Below, one piece after another: positions 25,619 to 35,273 of a stretch of DNA of 64,000 nt. The DNA comes from Bacillota bacterium. Lineage in GTDB: Bacteria > Bacillota > DSM-12270 > Thermacetogeniales > Thermacetogeniaceae. The notes under the pieces are model-generated. The model was given only the letters and a program-made list of their open reading frames with translations. It was not told where the DNA came from and ran no database searches. The position numbers and the translations under genes were made by a program. Position 1 is the stretch's first letter; every line of letters begins with the position of its first letter. The stretch spans positions 1-64,000 of the forward strand of contig JABLXW010000014.1 of assembly GCA_013177945.1 (NCBI GenBank). The letters are read 5' to 3'.

Positions 25619-26473
25619 GTGCATATCAACTACTGGCAGGAGATCAAAAAGGACAACTTTGGAAAATTGGGGCTGGTGCTGCTCACCCTGATGGTGGTTC
25701 TTGCCCTTCTGGCTCCACTGCTTACCAGATACCAGCCTCACACTTATACTGGTTCTGTTTTCGCGCCCCCGTCCTGGCAGCATCCGCTGGGGACCAATGA
25801 TGTCGGACAGGACATCTGGGCAAGGCTTCTCTACGGGGCACGCACCTCACTAACGGTCGGCTGTGGAGTTGCCCTGTTTTCTGCACTGATCAGCGTCCTG
25901 GTTGGATGCACCGCGGCGCTTTTCGGAGGAGTTTACGACCGCCTGGTGATGCGGCTGGTGGACGCCATGATTGTCGTTCCTCCGGTGATCGTAGTCATCC
26001 TGGTGGCAGCTTACCTGCGCCCCAACATCTTGCTGATGGTCGTGTTGCTCTCTTCCTTCCTCTGGCCCGGGGGTGCCCGGGTCGTCAGGGCCCAGACCCT
26101 GTCTTTGAAAGAAAGGATGCATGTGGCCGCAGCCCGCACTTTTGGGGCTGGCTGGGTTCATCTCCTCTCCCACCACATTATCCCTGATCTGGGTCCTGTA
26201 ATTTTGGCCACGATGATCCATGATGCCCGGAGGGCAGTTTTCATGGAGGCGGGACTTTCCTTCCTGGGCATCTCTGACCCCACTGTCGTCAGTTGGGGAA
26301 AAATGATGCAGCATGCTTTGAGGTTTTCTTACCTTGATGTCTGGAAGTGGTGGCTCTTGCCCCCAGGTTTTGCCCTTTCCTTGACGATCAGTGCCTTGAC
26401 TTTTCTCGGTTATGCACTTGAGAAGGCCTTAAATCCACGCTTGCGCGAAGGAGTTAGCCATGCTGGAGATTAA
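25619..26473 (+). CDS. Dipeptide/nickel-type ABC permease (DppC-like)
   Basis: A 284-residue DppC/OppC/NikC permease with HPLGTNDVGQDIWARLLYGA near residue 58, the hallmark of this subunit, and an EAA loop LKERMHVAAARTFGAGWVHL. GTG start with GGGGGCAGGGG upstream. Its end overlaps the ATPase gene by 14 bp. Confidence 0.93.
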   Translation: MHINYWQEIKKDNFGKLGLVLLTLMVVLALLAPLLTRYQPHTYTGSVFAPPSWQHPLGTNDVGQDIWARLLYGARTSLTVGCGVALFSALISVLVGCTAALFGGVYDRLVMRLVDAMIVVPPVIVVILVAAYLRPNILLMVVLLSSFLWPGGARVVRAQTLSLKERMHVAAARTFGAGWVHLLSHHIIPDLGPVILATMIHDARRAVFMEAGLSFLGISDPTVVSWGKMMQHALRFSYLDVWKWWLLPPGFALSLTISALTFLGYALEKALNPRLREGVSHAGD

Positions 26474-28376
26474 AAATCTAAAAGTGTCCTACGATGGGCT
26501 GACTGTGCTTAAAGGGATCGACCTGACCTTGAACAAGGGTGAGTCTCTTGCCATTATCGGGGAGACAGGTGCCGGCAAGACCACCCTTGCCCTGAGCATT
26601 CTTGGCCTCGTCGAGGGTCGCTGCACCGGAGAGATCCTTTTCCATGGGAAAAACCTTCTCGCCTTACCTGAGGAAGAACTGCGGAGCCTGCGCGGCAGGC
26701 AGATCGCCATGGTCTTCCAGAACATCGAGGATGCCTTGCACCCCCTTTACACCATCACCCAGCAGGTAGTGGAAGCGATCCTGGTGCACGGGGAAAAAGA
26801 CAAGGATTTTGCCAGGGAACGTGCCCGGCAGCTGCTCGCCCAAGTTGGCCTCGATGAAAGGCGGGCTGAGGCCTACCCTCACCAACTGAGTGGGGGAGAA
26901 AAGCAAAGAGCCCTCCTTTGCATCGCTCTGGCCAATAACCCTGAGGTCCTGATTCTCGATGAACCGACCGCCGCCCTTGATGCCCTCACCAAGGCCGAGA
27001 TCATCGCTCTGCTTAGAGAAGTAACGAGGGACAAGGCCACCCTGGTGATCACTCACGACATCGCTGCTGCCGCCAAACTGGCGGAGAGGATCGCTGTTTT
27101 GTATGGGGGCAGGATCCTCGAGATGGGTCCTACTGCTGAACTGCTGGAGTTTCCCATGCACCCCTACACCAGAGGGCTTTTGCGCTCTTATCCCAATATG
27201 ACGACAACCAAGGACCTCCAGGGGATACCTGGAAGGATGTCCCACAGGGTTGATGGCTGTCCTTTCCACCCCAGGTGCACCCAAAGGATAGCTGTCTGCC
27301 AGCAGCAGGTTCCGGAACTCCAAAAGAAGAACAGCAGGTTCCTTGCCTGTCACCGCGGCGGGATCACCCCCCTGCTGGAGGTGAGGAACCTCAGCAAGAG
27401 TTTCGGCAAGGTTGAGGTGCTGCACGATGTCGACCTCACCCTTTACGAGGGGGAGACTCTCGCCCTCGTCGGGGAGAGCGGCTCCGGAAAGACCACCCTG
27501 GCGAAGACGATCATGGGCTTGTTCAAGGCTGAGCAGGGAGAAGTCTTTCTCGAAGGTGAAAAGGTGCTCCAGAGAAAAAAGAGATTTTACGAGCGCGTCC
27601 AGATGGTTTTCCAGAACCCTGGGGAGTCAATCAGCCACCGGATGAACGTTCACCAAGCTGTCAAGGAGCCGCTTGATATCCACGGTTGGGGCAGTGAATC
27701 GGAAAAGCTGGAAAAAGTGCGAAAAGTTTTAGATGAGGTGGAATTACCTGCAGATGACGAGTTTCTGAAGAAGTACCCCCATCACTTGAGCGGTGGAGAA
27801 GCCCAGAGAGTGGCTATTGCCCGTGCCCTGGTGCTGGACCCGAAACTGATTATTGCTGATGAACCGACGTCTGCGCTTGATGCCAGTGTCCAGGCGAAAA
27901 TATTGAGACTCCTCCTCGACCTCCAGGAGAAGAGGGGGCTGGCTCTGCTTTTGATCACCCATGACCTTGCTCTTGCCAGGAAGGTCAGTGACCGCATGGC
28001 AGTAATGCTCCTGGGCTCGATCATGGAAGAGGGTCCGACCAGCGAAGTCGTCGCCAACCCTCTCCATCCTTACACCAAGTGCCTGGTGGAAGCGGCACCC
28101 GCGCTTTCAAGAGAAGTTTCTGAACCGCTGAGAGCCACCCGAGGGGTAGAAATCCGTGAAGGAGTTGCCCGGTTATCCTCAGGTGGAGTTCTGAGTCCTC
28201 CGCACCGAAGCTCGACTGGTATCTTCGTTAAGGGCAACTCTAAAGCCGCCAGCAGGCAGTCCTGCCCTTTTGTCCAGCGCTGTCCTCATCCCTTGCCCAG
28301 GTGTTACCGGGAAAAACCGGAGATAAAAGCCTGCTCGGTCCACCGGGTGGCCTGCTTCCGCGAATTCCAGGTTTAA
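26460..28376 (+). CDS. Fused tandem ABC ATPase (DppD-DppF type)
   Basis: A 638-residue protein carrying two complete ATPases that are normally separate. Half 1 (1-295): GETGAGKTTLALSI, LSGGEKQRALL, ILDEPTAALD and a C-terminal CPFHPRCTQRIAVC. Half 2 (300-638): GESGSGKTTLAKTIMG, LSGGEAQRVAIARAL, IADEPTSALD and CPFVQRCPHPLPRC. The Cys-rich tails are the oligopeptide-transporter C-terminal region. One polypeptide therefore powers the two permeases. It closes the operon. Confidence 0.95.
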   Translation: MLEIKNLKVSYDGLTVLKGIDLTLNKGESLAIIGETGAGKTTLALSILGLVEGRCTGEILFHGKNLLALPEEELRSLRGRQIAMVFQNIEDALHPLYTITQQVVEAILVHGEKDKDFARERARQLLAQVGLDERRAEAYPHQLSGGEKQRALLCIALANNPEVLILDEPTAALDALTKAEIIALLREVTRDKATLVITHDIAAAAKLAERIAVLYGGRILEMGPTAELLEFPMHPYTRGLLRSYPNMTTTKDLQGIPGRMSHRVDGCPFHPRCTQRIAVCQQQVPELQKKNSRFLACHRGGITPLLEVRNLSKSFGKVEVLHDVDLTLYEGETLALVGESGSGKTTLAKTIMGLFKAEQGEVFLEGEKVLQRKKRFYERVQMVFQNPGESISHRMNVHQAVKEPLDIHGWGSESEKLEKVRKVLDEVELPADDEFLKKYPHHLSGGEAQRVAIARALVLDPKLIIADEPTSALDASVQAKILRLLLDLQEKRGLALLLITHDLALARKVSDRMAVMLLGSIMEEGPTSEVVANPLHPYTKCLVEAAPALSREVSEPLRATRGVEIREGVARLSSGGVLSPPHRSSTGIFVKGNSKAASRQSCPFVQRCPHPLPRCYREKPEIKACSVHRVACFREFQV

Positions 28377-28651
28377 ATCCTGAATTCCGCTTAATCATCA
28401 TCAACAGGGAGGCATTCACACAGCCTTCGCCTCGGCCGGCCGGGAGCTTTCCCGGAGCGCCAGGCCCAGCATGAGCGCGGGCACCCTTCGGCCTCCCGGC
28501 CGCCCGCGGCAGCGACCAGCGGAAGAAAAAAATACCTCAAATTTCTGAAAGCCGGGAGGCAACTCCGCACACCCCCCGAGATCCTGGAATATATTACACT
28601 GTAAGAAAACATTTTTGTTAATAAAAGACTTCAAGTGGAGGGGGATGGCCG

Positions 28652-29083
28652 GTGACGACGCTCGACCAAATCATCAGGCTCTTGAACTTGGATCTCTCCT
28701 GGGAGTATGCCGCCATGATCCAGTACATCCAGCACGCCAGCATGTTGACGGGGCCCGAATACACCGCGATCATCCAGGAAGAGCTCCAGCACGCCCAGGC
28801 AGAGCACGAACATGCCGTGATGCTCGCCACCAAGATCCAGTACCTGGGTGGAGTGCCCACGGTTTCGGTTGCGGAAATCAAAACATCCCTGGACAACGCA
28901 GAAATGCTCAGACAGGACCTGCAGGCGGAGATAGATGCCCTCACCAGATACAGACAGCGCATCGAACAGCTTGAGGCAATGCATTTATACGACGTGGCCC
29001 TGATGATCAGGCAAATAGCTCTGGTAGAGCAAGAGCACATCATTAACCTGGAAAAAGCCCTCGGGATTCGCAAGGTCCGTTAA
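28652..29083 (+). CDS. Ferritin-like / bacterioferritin-family protein
   Basis: A 143-residue four-helix protein. Helix 1 has LLNLDLSWEYAAMIQYIQHA (metal-ligand Glu in WEYAA), helix 2 has IIQEELQHAQAEHEHAVMLA (E-x-x-H), and the last helix has ALVEQEHIINLEKAL (E-x-x-H). These are the di-iron ligands of ferritin-like proteins. The length fits a short bacterioferritin/Dps-like member for iron storage or peroxide detoxification. GTG 28652 follows GGAGGGGG. Transcribed alone. Confidence 0.85.
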   Translation: MTTLDQIIRLLNLDLSWEYAAMIQYIQHASMLTGPEYTAIIQEELQHAQAEHEHAVMLATKIQYLGGVPTVSVAEIKTSLDNAEMLRQDLQAEIDALTRYRQRIEQLEAMHLYDVALMIRQIALVEQEHIINLEKALGIRKVR

Positions 29084-29128
29084 AACAGGTCCTGCACCCT
29101 TCTTTCACGACCTCACCCGAGGTCTTTT

Positions 29129-30379
29129 TTAGGACCAAAAGGAGTTCAAGGGGCGGCGGGCAGCCACCCATGCCACGATTCTGGCTGCGAACCAGGCCGC
29201 CAGGACGATCAGCAGGGGGGTGAAAGGAAACATATAGCGGTTCAGAGGAATAAAAGCAAGCTGCAAAACGGTCATCACAACAACAACCGCAGCCGGCCAC
29301 CGCAGGCGGGGGCAAAACCATGCGGCAATGATCCCGGAGAGCCCCCCAAACAACAAAAGCCTGTGCAGGACGTTTGCAAGCCCCCCAAGATACGGCAACC
29401 CTCCCCAGGGCCTCAGCCACAGCCAGGACAGTTTCCCAACCGTAAACCAGGCGATCCAGAGGCGGGGCTCCGTCTTCAGGCCGTGCAAGATGCGCTGCAG
29501 GCCCACCTGAAACTGCTTTTCGGGTGGAACGTTTTCAATGATCGAGGGGCCGTGGTGGTCGTAGGGATCGTAAGGATCTGTTCCACGCAAAAAGGGATTC
29601 CCGGTTTGGGTGGCGAAGGGAATGAATGCATGGAAATTTACATAATTACGAATTCCCCAGGGGAGCATGACGAGGATGAAGCCGCACAGGGCGGCAAGGA
29701 AAAACCTGGCAGGAAACCTCCGGGAATTTAAAAAATAAATAAGATAGGGCATAACGAGGAGAGGGGCCACCGCGGGGCGAATCAGAACCGTCAACCCCAA
29801 CACCAGCCCTGCCGCTCCGTGCCAGCGCCAGGAGCTTCGTTCCGGAGCCTGCTCCAAAATAAGCTGAACCAGATAAACATAACCGGTAAGAAATAAGGTA
29901 AAAAGAGGCTCGGTCAAGATCCTGCGATTCGCCCAGATAAACGGCGGGTAGACGGCGGCGCAGCCGGCCGCGAAGAGCCCCCCGGCCCGGCCTCCCACCC
30001 GATGCCCCAGGCGAAACACAAACCAGACAACACCCAGGCTCAAAAGCGCCTGGACGACCCGGACAACAGGCAAGGGACTGGCACCAGGAGACACAAGGCC
30101 AGTAACCAGGTAAACCAGCGCCAGAAATAAGGGGTAACCCGGTGTGACGAAGGCGTTCGGTTCGTTGGTAAAGGCCGCCGGGTGCTCATAGTTATAGCCC
30201 AACACTCCCTTTTCAAGCAGCTGCACCGTTGTGACATGGTAGCCGATTTCGTCATGCGTAAGCGTGCGGGGCCCGGAAACAATTAAAAAGTGAAGGCGTA
30301 AGAAGAGAGCAAGTGCAAAGATCAGGAAAAGCAAAACCCTCTCCCCGGCCTGGGAATTCTTTTTAAAGCCAGACACCAT
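29129..30379 (-). CDS. Glycosyltransferase family 39-like membrane protein
   Basis: A 416-residue polytopic membrane protein with about ten spans. The first loop carries GPRTLTHDEIGYHVTTVQLL, the D-E motif typical of GT-C (ArnT/PMT-like) glycosyltransferases that use polyprenyl-phosphate sugars. FVTPGYPLFLALVY and the later RILTEPLFTLFL also fit. Probable role: adding sugars to envelope polymers or proteins. Its start overlaps the end of the upstream gene by 17 bp, so the two are co-expressed. Confidence 0.85.
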   Translation of the reverse strand: MVSGFKKNSQAGERVLLFLIFALALFLRLHFLIVSGPRTLTHDEIGYHVTTVQLLEKGVLGYNYEHPAAFTNEPNAFVTPGYPLFLALVYLVTGLVSPGASPLPVVRVVQALLSLGVVWFVFRLGHRVGGRAGGLFAAGCAAVYPPFIWANRRILTEPLFTLFLTGYVYLVQLILEQAPERSSWRWHGAAGLVLGLTVLIRPAVAPLLVMPYLIYFLNSRRFPARFFLAALCGFILVMLPWGIRNYVNFHAFIPFATQTGNPFLRGTDPYDPYDHHGPSIIENVPPEKQFQVGLQRILHGLKTEPRLWIAWFTVGKLSWLWLRPWGGLPYLGGLANVLHRLLLFGGLSGIIAAWFCPRLRWPAAVVVVMTVLQLAFIPLNRYMFPFTPLLIVLAAWFAARIVAWVAARRPLNSFWS

Positions 30380-32675
30380 CCTTCACCCTTCCCTTTCCTC
30401 CCGTTCTTCCTGTTTCTCTAACCGGCGGCTCTCCCACCTGCCTTTGTTTTTCGGGCGCGAGGAGGAGAAAAAACAAAGGAACCAGCAAAAAGACTAAAAT
30501 ATTGCAGGCCGCTGTAACCCCGGAATCGTTGAACAAGAGGGCCGCCAGCGCTCCCATCCCCAGGCCGGAAAAACCGCTCTTGAGGCAAGGCCTTTCCTGC
30601 CCGAGCGCCCGCGCCTCTTTCCTGAAAAGAACCAGCACCACACCAAGGGAAAGGATCTGCAGAATCAGGGTGGTCCCCCAGGGTGAACGGGAGATCAAAT
30701 GCCAGTTTGCGGCAGCTTTCCGGAGGAGGATCTGCCCGATTAAAGTAAAATCACCCGAAACTAAAAATTCCGCGGCCTTCGCGACATGGGATTTCGCCTG
30801 AAAAGGAAAATAAATGTTCAAGGAGATTAAAATCCCGACCCCGAGCAGAGAAAAAACTCCTAAAAAAAGAAGCAATGTTTTCAGGCCCGCCTTTTTCTCC
30901 CCGAAGCGCGCGCTCAAAAAGGCGGAGCCAAAAGCCACCAGCGCGGCAAGAGTGCCTCCCGCGTTGGCGCCCAGGTCGGGGGCCGCAAAAAAATAGACAA
31001 GTCCGGCATAAAATAACCCCGCCAGGTAAAGGAAGAGCCGGCCCCTTTTGCCACCCCCCCACCGGTCCAGAAATACCGTCCCCAGGAGAAGGGCGGACCC
31101 GATCAGCACTCCCATGTACTCGTTCCCAATTCCGTAGAAGCGCCCTCCCGCCAGGGGGTCAAAACCTAAAACGGCAAATCTCATAAGCTGAGACCCCCGG
31201 GCAACATCAAGGATGACCGGCAGCGAATTGACCAGCCCTAAAACCAGAAACAGATGCGCCTGGTTTTTGAGCCGGGAAACGGCAAGGGTGACCAGAAAAA
31301 TTAAACTCAAGCATAAAACAAGCGCCGGTGCCGGTGAAAGGGGGCCGCAAAGGGGAAGCAGGAGAAAAATGAAAGGGAAGATTAAAAGAGCAATCAGCAG
31401 GGGCGCCCCCCAGGCAACCCTTTCTTCCGGGGGCTGCCCATTTGCAGCCGGACAGCTTCGTTTCCAAAACACCCAGAGGCAGAAGGATACAAAAGCAAGC
31501 AAAACAACCTGGGTATACCGCAAATAAATAGAGAGCAAGGGGGGACGCGTCGCCGAACTCCCGGCAAGAGCTAGAAAGAGCCGGCCCAAATCCGGGCGCG
31601 GCCCCGGTGCGCCGGAGATAGGAGTGCCGATCACCGTTCCGGTTGCGTCTACCACATTTAAATGGGACAAAACGGTCGCGGCAAGGTCGTAGTTGGCAAC
31701 CAGCCCGGGCGTCCGGGTAGTGGGGGAGGTGAGGGTGCTGCCCGGGGGGATTGCCCCCCCTGCAATAACCAGCGGAGCTATTTTTTCGCCATTTGCCACC
31801 GCTTCGGCAGGGGGTAAGGGAGCGACAAGCATGACCAGGGTGTTTTTATCCAGATAAGGAAGGAGCTTTTCAATAAAGGCATCAACCCTCTTCAACGCCT
31901 GCCGACGGGCGGCCGCGGCCTGCTCCGGGAGCATCTTATTTTCATACTGGGAAAGTCGAACCAGATCCCCGGTTTCCACCACGATGAAGTCGGCCATTTC
32001 CCGGAGAGCCTTGAGTTTTTGCAGCAGCCTGGAGTAATCCGTCCGCCAGCCAAAAGGCGCCAGGGGATCGAATATAAGCAAATCGTTGCTGACATCCCCG
32101 GCATCCACAAGTCCCCGCGCGTCCATTGCGAGGAGAGCCGCCCAGCGCTCCGCCCGCTCCGTTTTGTTGTCCGATGTTCCAATTACAGCGGTTTTCTTCT
32201 TCGCCCGGTGGAGGGATTCTCCGAGCGCCCCCGGGCAAACAGAGTGGTCCAGGCTGTTATTGCTCTCAAGCAGGGCGCCCGGCGCAAGGTGAACAACAGC
32301 GCCCGGCGGCGCCCGGAAACCGGTGTTCCGGAAATAAACATCCCCCGCCTTCACGCCGGGCTCGGGTTCCTCCGAGGTATTGAAATTTTCCCCGGCGGTT
32401 TGGGGGGCGGCGGCCGGTGTTCCCGCACCCAGAGTTAAATAAGCATCGGGTTCTTTGAGCAACCCCGCCGTTTTCACAATCATCAAACCGGTGCCTCCGC
32501 GCCTCATCAATTGCTCGATGTGGGGAAGGTCTAAATCCTGAAAATCCTGATAACTTACCCGGTTTACAAGCACGATGATTACCTGCCGGGGGGGGACTCC
32601 CCCGGCCGCGTCCGGCCCGGCGAAAACGCTTAAAAAAAGCGCGAGCAAGGCAGCAAAAAAGAAAGTTCTTTTCAA
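30363..32675 (-). CDS. Alkaline-phosphatase-fold membrane protein
   Basis: About 770 residues: signal peptide, an extracytoplasmic domain of about 380 residues, then about ten membrane segments. The outer domain resembles the alkaline phosphatase/sulfatase superfamily: VIIVLVNRVSYQDFQDLDLP then LMRRGGTGLMIVKTAG at the N-terminus, VETGDLVRLSQYE, and TTRTPGLVANYDLAATVLSH as the late motif. It may transfer or remove phospho-groups on envelope polymers. TTG 32675 is chosen (CGGAG 8 nt upstream, clean signal peptide KRTFFFAALLALFLSVFAG). Confidence 0.75.
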   Translation of the reverse strand: MKRTFFFAALLALFLSVFAGPDAAGGVPPRQVIIVLVNRVSYQDFQDLDLPHIEQLMRRGGTGLMIVKTAGLLKEPDAYLTLGAGTPAAAPQTAGENFNTSEEPEPGVKAGDVYFRNTGFRAPPGAVVHLAPGALLESNNSLDHSVCPGALGESLHRAKKKTAVIGTSDNKTERAERWAALLAMDARGLVDAGDVSNDLLIFDPLAPFGWRTDYSRLLQKLKALREMADFIVVETGDLVRLSQYENKMLPEQAAAARRQALKRVDAFIEKLLPYLDKNTLVMLVAPLPPAEAVANGEKIAPLVIAGGAIPPGSTLTSPTTRTPGLVANYDLAATVLSHLNVVDATGTVIGTPISGAPGPRPDLGRLFLALAGSSATRPPLLSIYLRYTQVVLLAFVSFCLWVFWKRSCPAANGQPPEERVAWGAPLLIALLIFPFIFLLLPLCGPLSPAPALVLCLSLIFLVTLAVSRLKNQAHLFLVLGLVNSLPVILDVARGSQLMRFAVLGFDPLAGGRFYGIGNEYMGVLIGSALLLGTVFLDRWGGGKRGRLFLYLAGLFYAGLVYFFAAPDLGANAGGTLAALVAFGSAFLSARFGEKKAGLKTLLLFLGVFSLLGVGILISLNIYFPFQAKSHVAKAAEFLVSGDFTLIGQILLRKAAANWHLISRSPWGTTLILQILSLGVVLVLFRKEARALGQERPCLKSGFSGLGMGALAALLFNDSGVTAACNILVFLLVPLFFLLLAPEKQRQVGEPPVRETGRTGGKGRVKDGVWL

Positions 32676-32783
32676 CCTTAACACTCCGCACTTTCCGGAT
32701 AAAGGCCAACAAAGAAATATTCGGCGCGGGGAGCCTTTTTCCCTGCCGGCCCGGGACCGCACCCCTCACCAGGAATAACTGTA

Positions 32784-32812
32784 TTGCTCCCGTGTCGCGG
32801 TCAGGGTATAAT
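32784..32812 (+). promoter_or_regulatory. Promoter of the ABC exporter operon
   Basis: TTGCTC (32784-32789) and a perfect TATAAT (32807-32812) are 17 bp apart, 52 bp before the ATPase start codon. Confidence 0.75.
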
Positions 32813-32864
32813 ATACCTGTTCACAACGGGTGGCAAAAAAGCGGCGAAAGGATAAGACAGCCGG

Positions 32865-33587
32865 ATGATTGAGCTTACACAGGTTTCCAAGACCTACGCC
32901 AGGGGACAGGTCAAAGCTGTAGACAACGTCAGCATGACCGTGAAGCCGGGAGAAATCTTTGGCTTCCTGGGGCCAAACGGGGCAGGAAAGACCACAACCA
33001 TCAAGATGATCGCAGGCCTGCTGCGCCCCGATGCAGGAAAAATAAAAGTAGCCGGGATTGACATCTCAGAGGATCCCCTTGCAGCCAAACAGCAAATCGG
33101 TTATGTTCCGGATCAGCCCCGGGTTTACGAAAGGCTGACGGGGATCGAATTTTTAAATTTCCTCGGCGATGTCTACCGGGTGCCGGCGGAAATCCGGCGG
33201 GAACGCCTTGCTTATTATCTCAAGATTTTTGAGCTTGAAGAGGCAATCGGAGATTTAATCCAGGGCTATTCCCACGGGATGAAGCAGAAACTCGTCCTCA
33301 CCGGGGCGCTCCTCCACAACCCGCCGGTCTGGCTCATGGACGAGCCGATGGTCGGGCTCGATCCCCGCTCCGCCTTTATGCTCAAAGACCTGATGGCAGA
33401 CCACTGCCGCCAGGGGCACACGGTCTTCTTTTCCACCCACATCCTGGAAGTGGCGGAACGGCTCTGCGACCGGATTGCCATCATCAACAAAGGGCGGATC
33501 ATCGCCTGCGGCACCCTTGAGGAAATTAAAGAGCACCGTGAGAAAGAGACACTGGAAAACATCTTCCTGGAGCTGACGGAGCGATGA
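32865..33587 (+). CDS. ABC transporter ATP-binding protein
   Basis: A 240-residue ATPase with GPNGAGKTTTIKMIAGLLRP, a Q-loop YVPDQPRVYERLTG, signature GYSHGMKQKLVLTGAL (degenerate S-H-G-M-K-Q), Walker B VWLMDEPMVGLDP and switch His FFSTHILE. This belongs to the exporter or drug-type subgroup with two-component systems. Its stop overlaps the permease start. Confidence 0.92.
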   Translation: MIELTQVSKTYARGQVKAVDNVSMTVKPGEIFGFLGPNGAGKTTTIKMIAGLLRPDAGKIKVAGIDISEDPLAAKQQIGYVPDQPRVYERLTGIEFLNFLGDVYRVPAEIRRERLAYYLKIFELEEAIGDLIQGYSHGMKQKLVLTGALLHNPPVWLMDEPMVGLDPRSAFMLKDLMADHCRQGHTVFFSTHILEVAERLCDRIAIINKGRIIACGTLEEIKEHREKETLENIFLELTER

Positions 33588-35248
33588 GGCCTTTTCTGTC
33601 CCTCTTGAATATTAGCTTTCGCAGCTACTACGGCATCTCTGCAATGAAGCAAAAGTACCTGAAAGAGAAGCGGGAGTTATGGCAGCCGATCCTGGCGGTG
33701 CTCGGCCTGGGGTTCGGCGGTTACGTCCTCCTCTCTCTGTACTTTTTAGTCTCCCGGGGGCTTTACATTGGAGGCAAAATGCTGGGAGAACCGGCGCTGG
33801 GCCTGGAACTCGCTCTTCTCGCCAGCGGTTTTCTCATCTTCTTCTTCGGCATCAGTTCCGTCATCGCCACCCTTTATTTCAGCGACGACGCTCCTCTGCT
33901 GGTTTCCCTGCCGCTTAAGCCCTTTCAGGTTTTGGCCGCGAAGTTCGCGCTCGTCATGACCAACCAGTACCTGGTGCTCGCCTTCCTTTTAGCCCCTCCT
34001 CTCGTCATTTTCGGCAAAGGGGAGGGACTGAGTTTGCTTTATGTGATTGTGGCGGTGCTTGTCTTTCTCTTCTTTCCGGCAATCCCCCTGGCTCCTGCGG
34101 CGGCCCTGGCCGTCGCCCTCATGAGCCGCGCCGCCAGCAAACACCTGAAGGACCTCTTTACGATACTCACCTACCTCTTTTTAATCACCTTCGGAATCGG
34201 CCTGCAGTTCTTTATGCAGTCCCTTCCCAAGGGGCGGGAAATGGCTTCCCTCCAGGAACTCTTGAGGACACAAGGAGCGCTCCTGAAAATGGTGGGGCGG
34301 AGCTTCCCCCCGGCCGTGTGGGCAACCAAAGCTCTCGCCGCCCCCGGCACCGGCGAAGGGTTCCTGAGCCTGGGGTTTTTCCTTGCGTTGACAGCCGCTC
34401 TGCTGGCTGTGATGCTGCTCCTGGGAGAACGGTTTTTCTACCGGGGTTTGCTTGAAGGCGAGGAGATCACCCGCAGGCACCGTGTTAAACAGAGCTTCCA
34501 CGCCCTGTGGAAGGCGGCGTCTCCTATGAAGGCCCTTGCGCTCCGCGAGCACCGGCTTTTCCTCCGCACACCTGTCTATTTGATGAACGTCCTGCCGGTT
34601 GCGGTGATCGTGCCTGTGATCACATTCATCCCTCTGTTTACCCAGAAAGAAACAATACCGGTAGCAAGAATTGCCCTTTTCCTGGCGGAACACCCCTATG
34701 TCAAGCTGGTAATTTCGGCAATCACCACCTTTATCGCCGGGACGCTCCCTCTGGCCGCCTCTGCTCTTTCCCGCGAGGGGCGCCTTTTCTACCTTTCGCA
34801 GTTGATCCCGGTCAGCCCGAAAGACCAGGTAAGGGCCAAGTTCTGGTACATTCTCGGGGTTAATTTCCTTTGCTCCCTTCCTTTTTTCATTCTAGCTGTG
34901 ATTGTCACCCGTTTGCAGCTGCTCGACACCCTGCTACTGGGAACTCTTGCTCTGGCGGCAACTGCAGCCGTGACATCCCTGGGAATCCTGATCGACCTCC
35001 TGCACCCCTATTTCGACTGGGACAATCCCCAGCGGGCCGTCAAGAGCAACCTGAACGTCCTTTTCGCAATGCTAACCACCATTTTGTTTCTGGGCGTTCT
35101 GGCAGCATTAAGTGCAGACCTTGCCTTCAGAGTCCCGTGGTGGCCGGGCTCCCTCATCCTGCTGGCGCTGCTCGGCGCGGCCGCGGCAGGCCTCTACCGC
35201 GGGCTGCTGTTCCTGGCAGACAAACGTTACCGGGAGCTCGAACTTTAA
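33584..35248 (+). CDS. ABC exporter permease, large membrane protein
   Basis: A 554-residue protein with about twelve predicted membrane spans, overlapping the ATPase gene by 4 bp. The architecture (paired halves with a central soluble linker HRVKQSFHALWKAASPMKAL) resembles the putative ABC exporter permeases of Bacillota. Substrate unknown. Confidence 0.82.
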   Translation: MRPFLSLLNISFRSYYGISAMKQKYLKEKRELWQPILAVLGLGFGGYVLLSLYFLVSRGLYIGGKMLGEPALGLELALLASGFLIFFFGISSVIATLYFSDDAPLLVSLPLKPFQVLAAKFALVMTNQYLVLAFLLAPPLVIFGKGEGLSLLYVIVAVLVFLFFPAIPLAPAAALAVALMSRAASKHLKDLFTILTYLFLITFGIGLQFFMQSLPKGREMASLQELLRTQGALLKMVGRSFPPAVWATKALAAPGTGEGFLSLGFFLALTAALLAVMLLLGERFFYRGLLEGEEITRRHRVKQSFHALWKAASPMKALALREHRLFLRTPVYLMNVLPVAVIVPVITFIPLFTQKETIPVARIALFLAEHPYVKLVISAITTFIAGTLPLAASALSREGRLFYLSQLIPVSPKDQVRAKFWYILGVNFLCSLPFFILAVIVTRLQLLDTLLLGTLALAATAAVTSLGILIDLLHPYFDWDNPQRAVKSNLNVLFAMLTTILFLGVLAALSADLAFRVPWWPGSLILLALLGAAAAGLYRGLLFLADKRYRELEL

Positions 35249-35273
35249 ACCCCCAACAGGCTAAAAGCTCCCC

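Noticed and set aside
28377-28651. GC-rich palindromes before the ferritin-like gene
   Set aside because: Several short GGCC-rich inverted repeats occur but none forms a clear terminator with a T-run or a recognisable operator.
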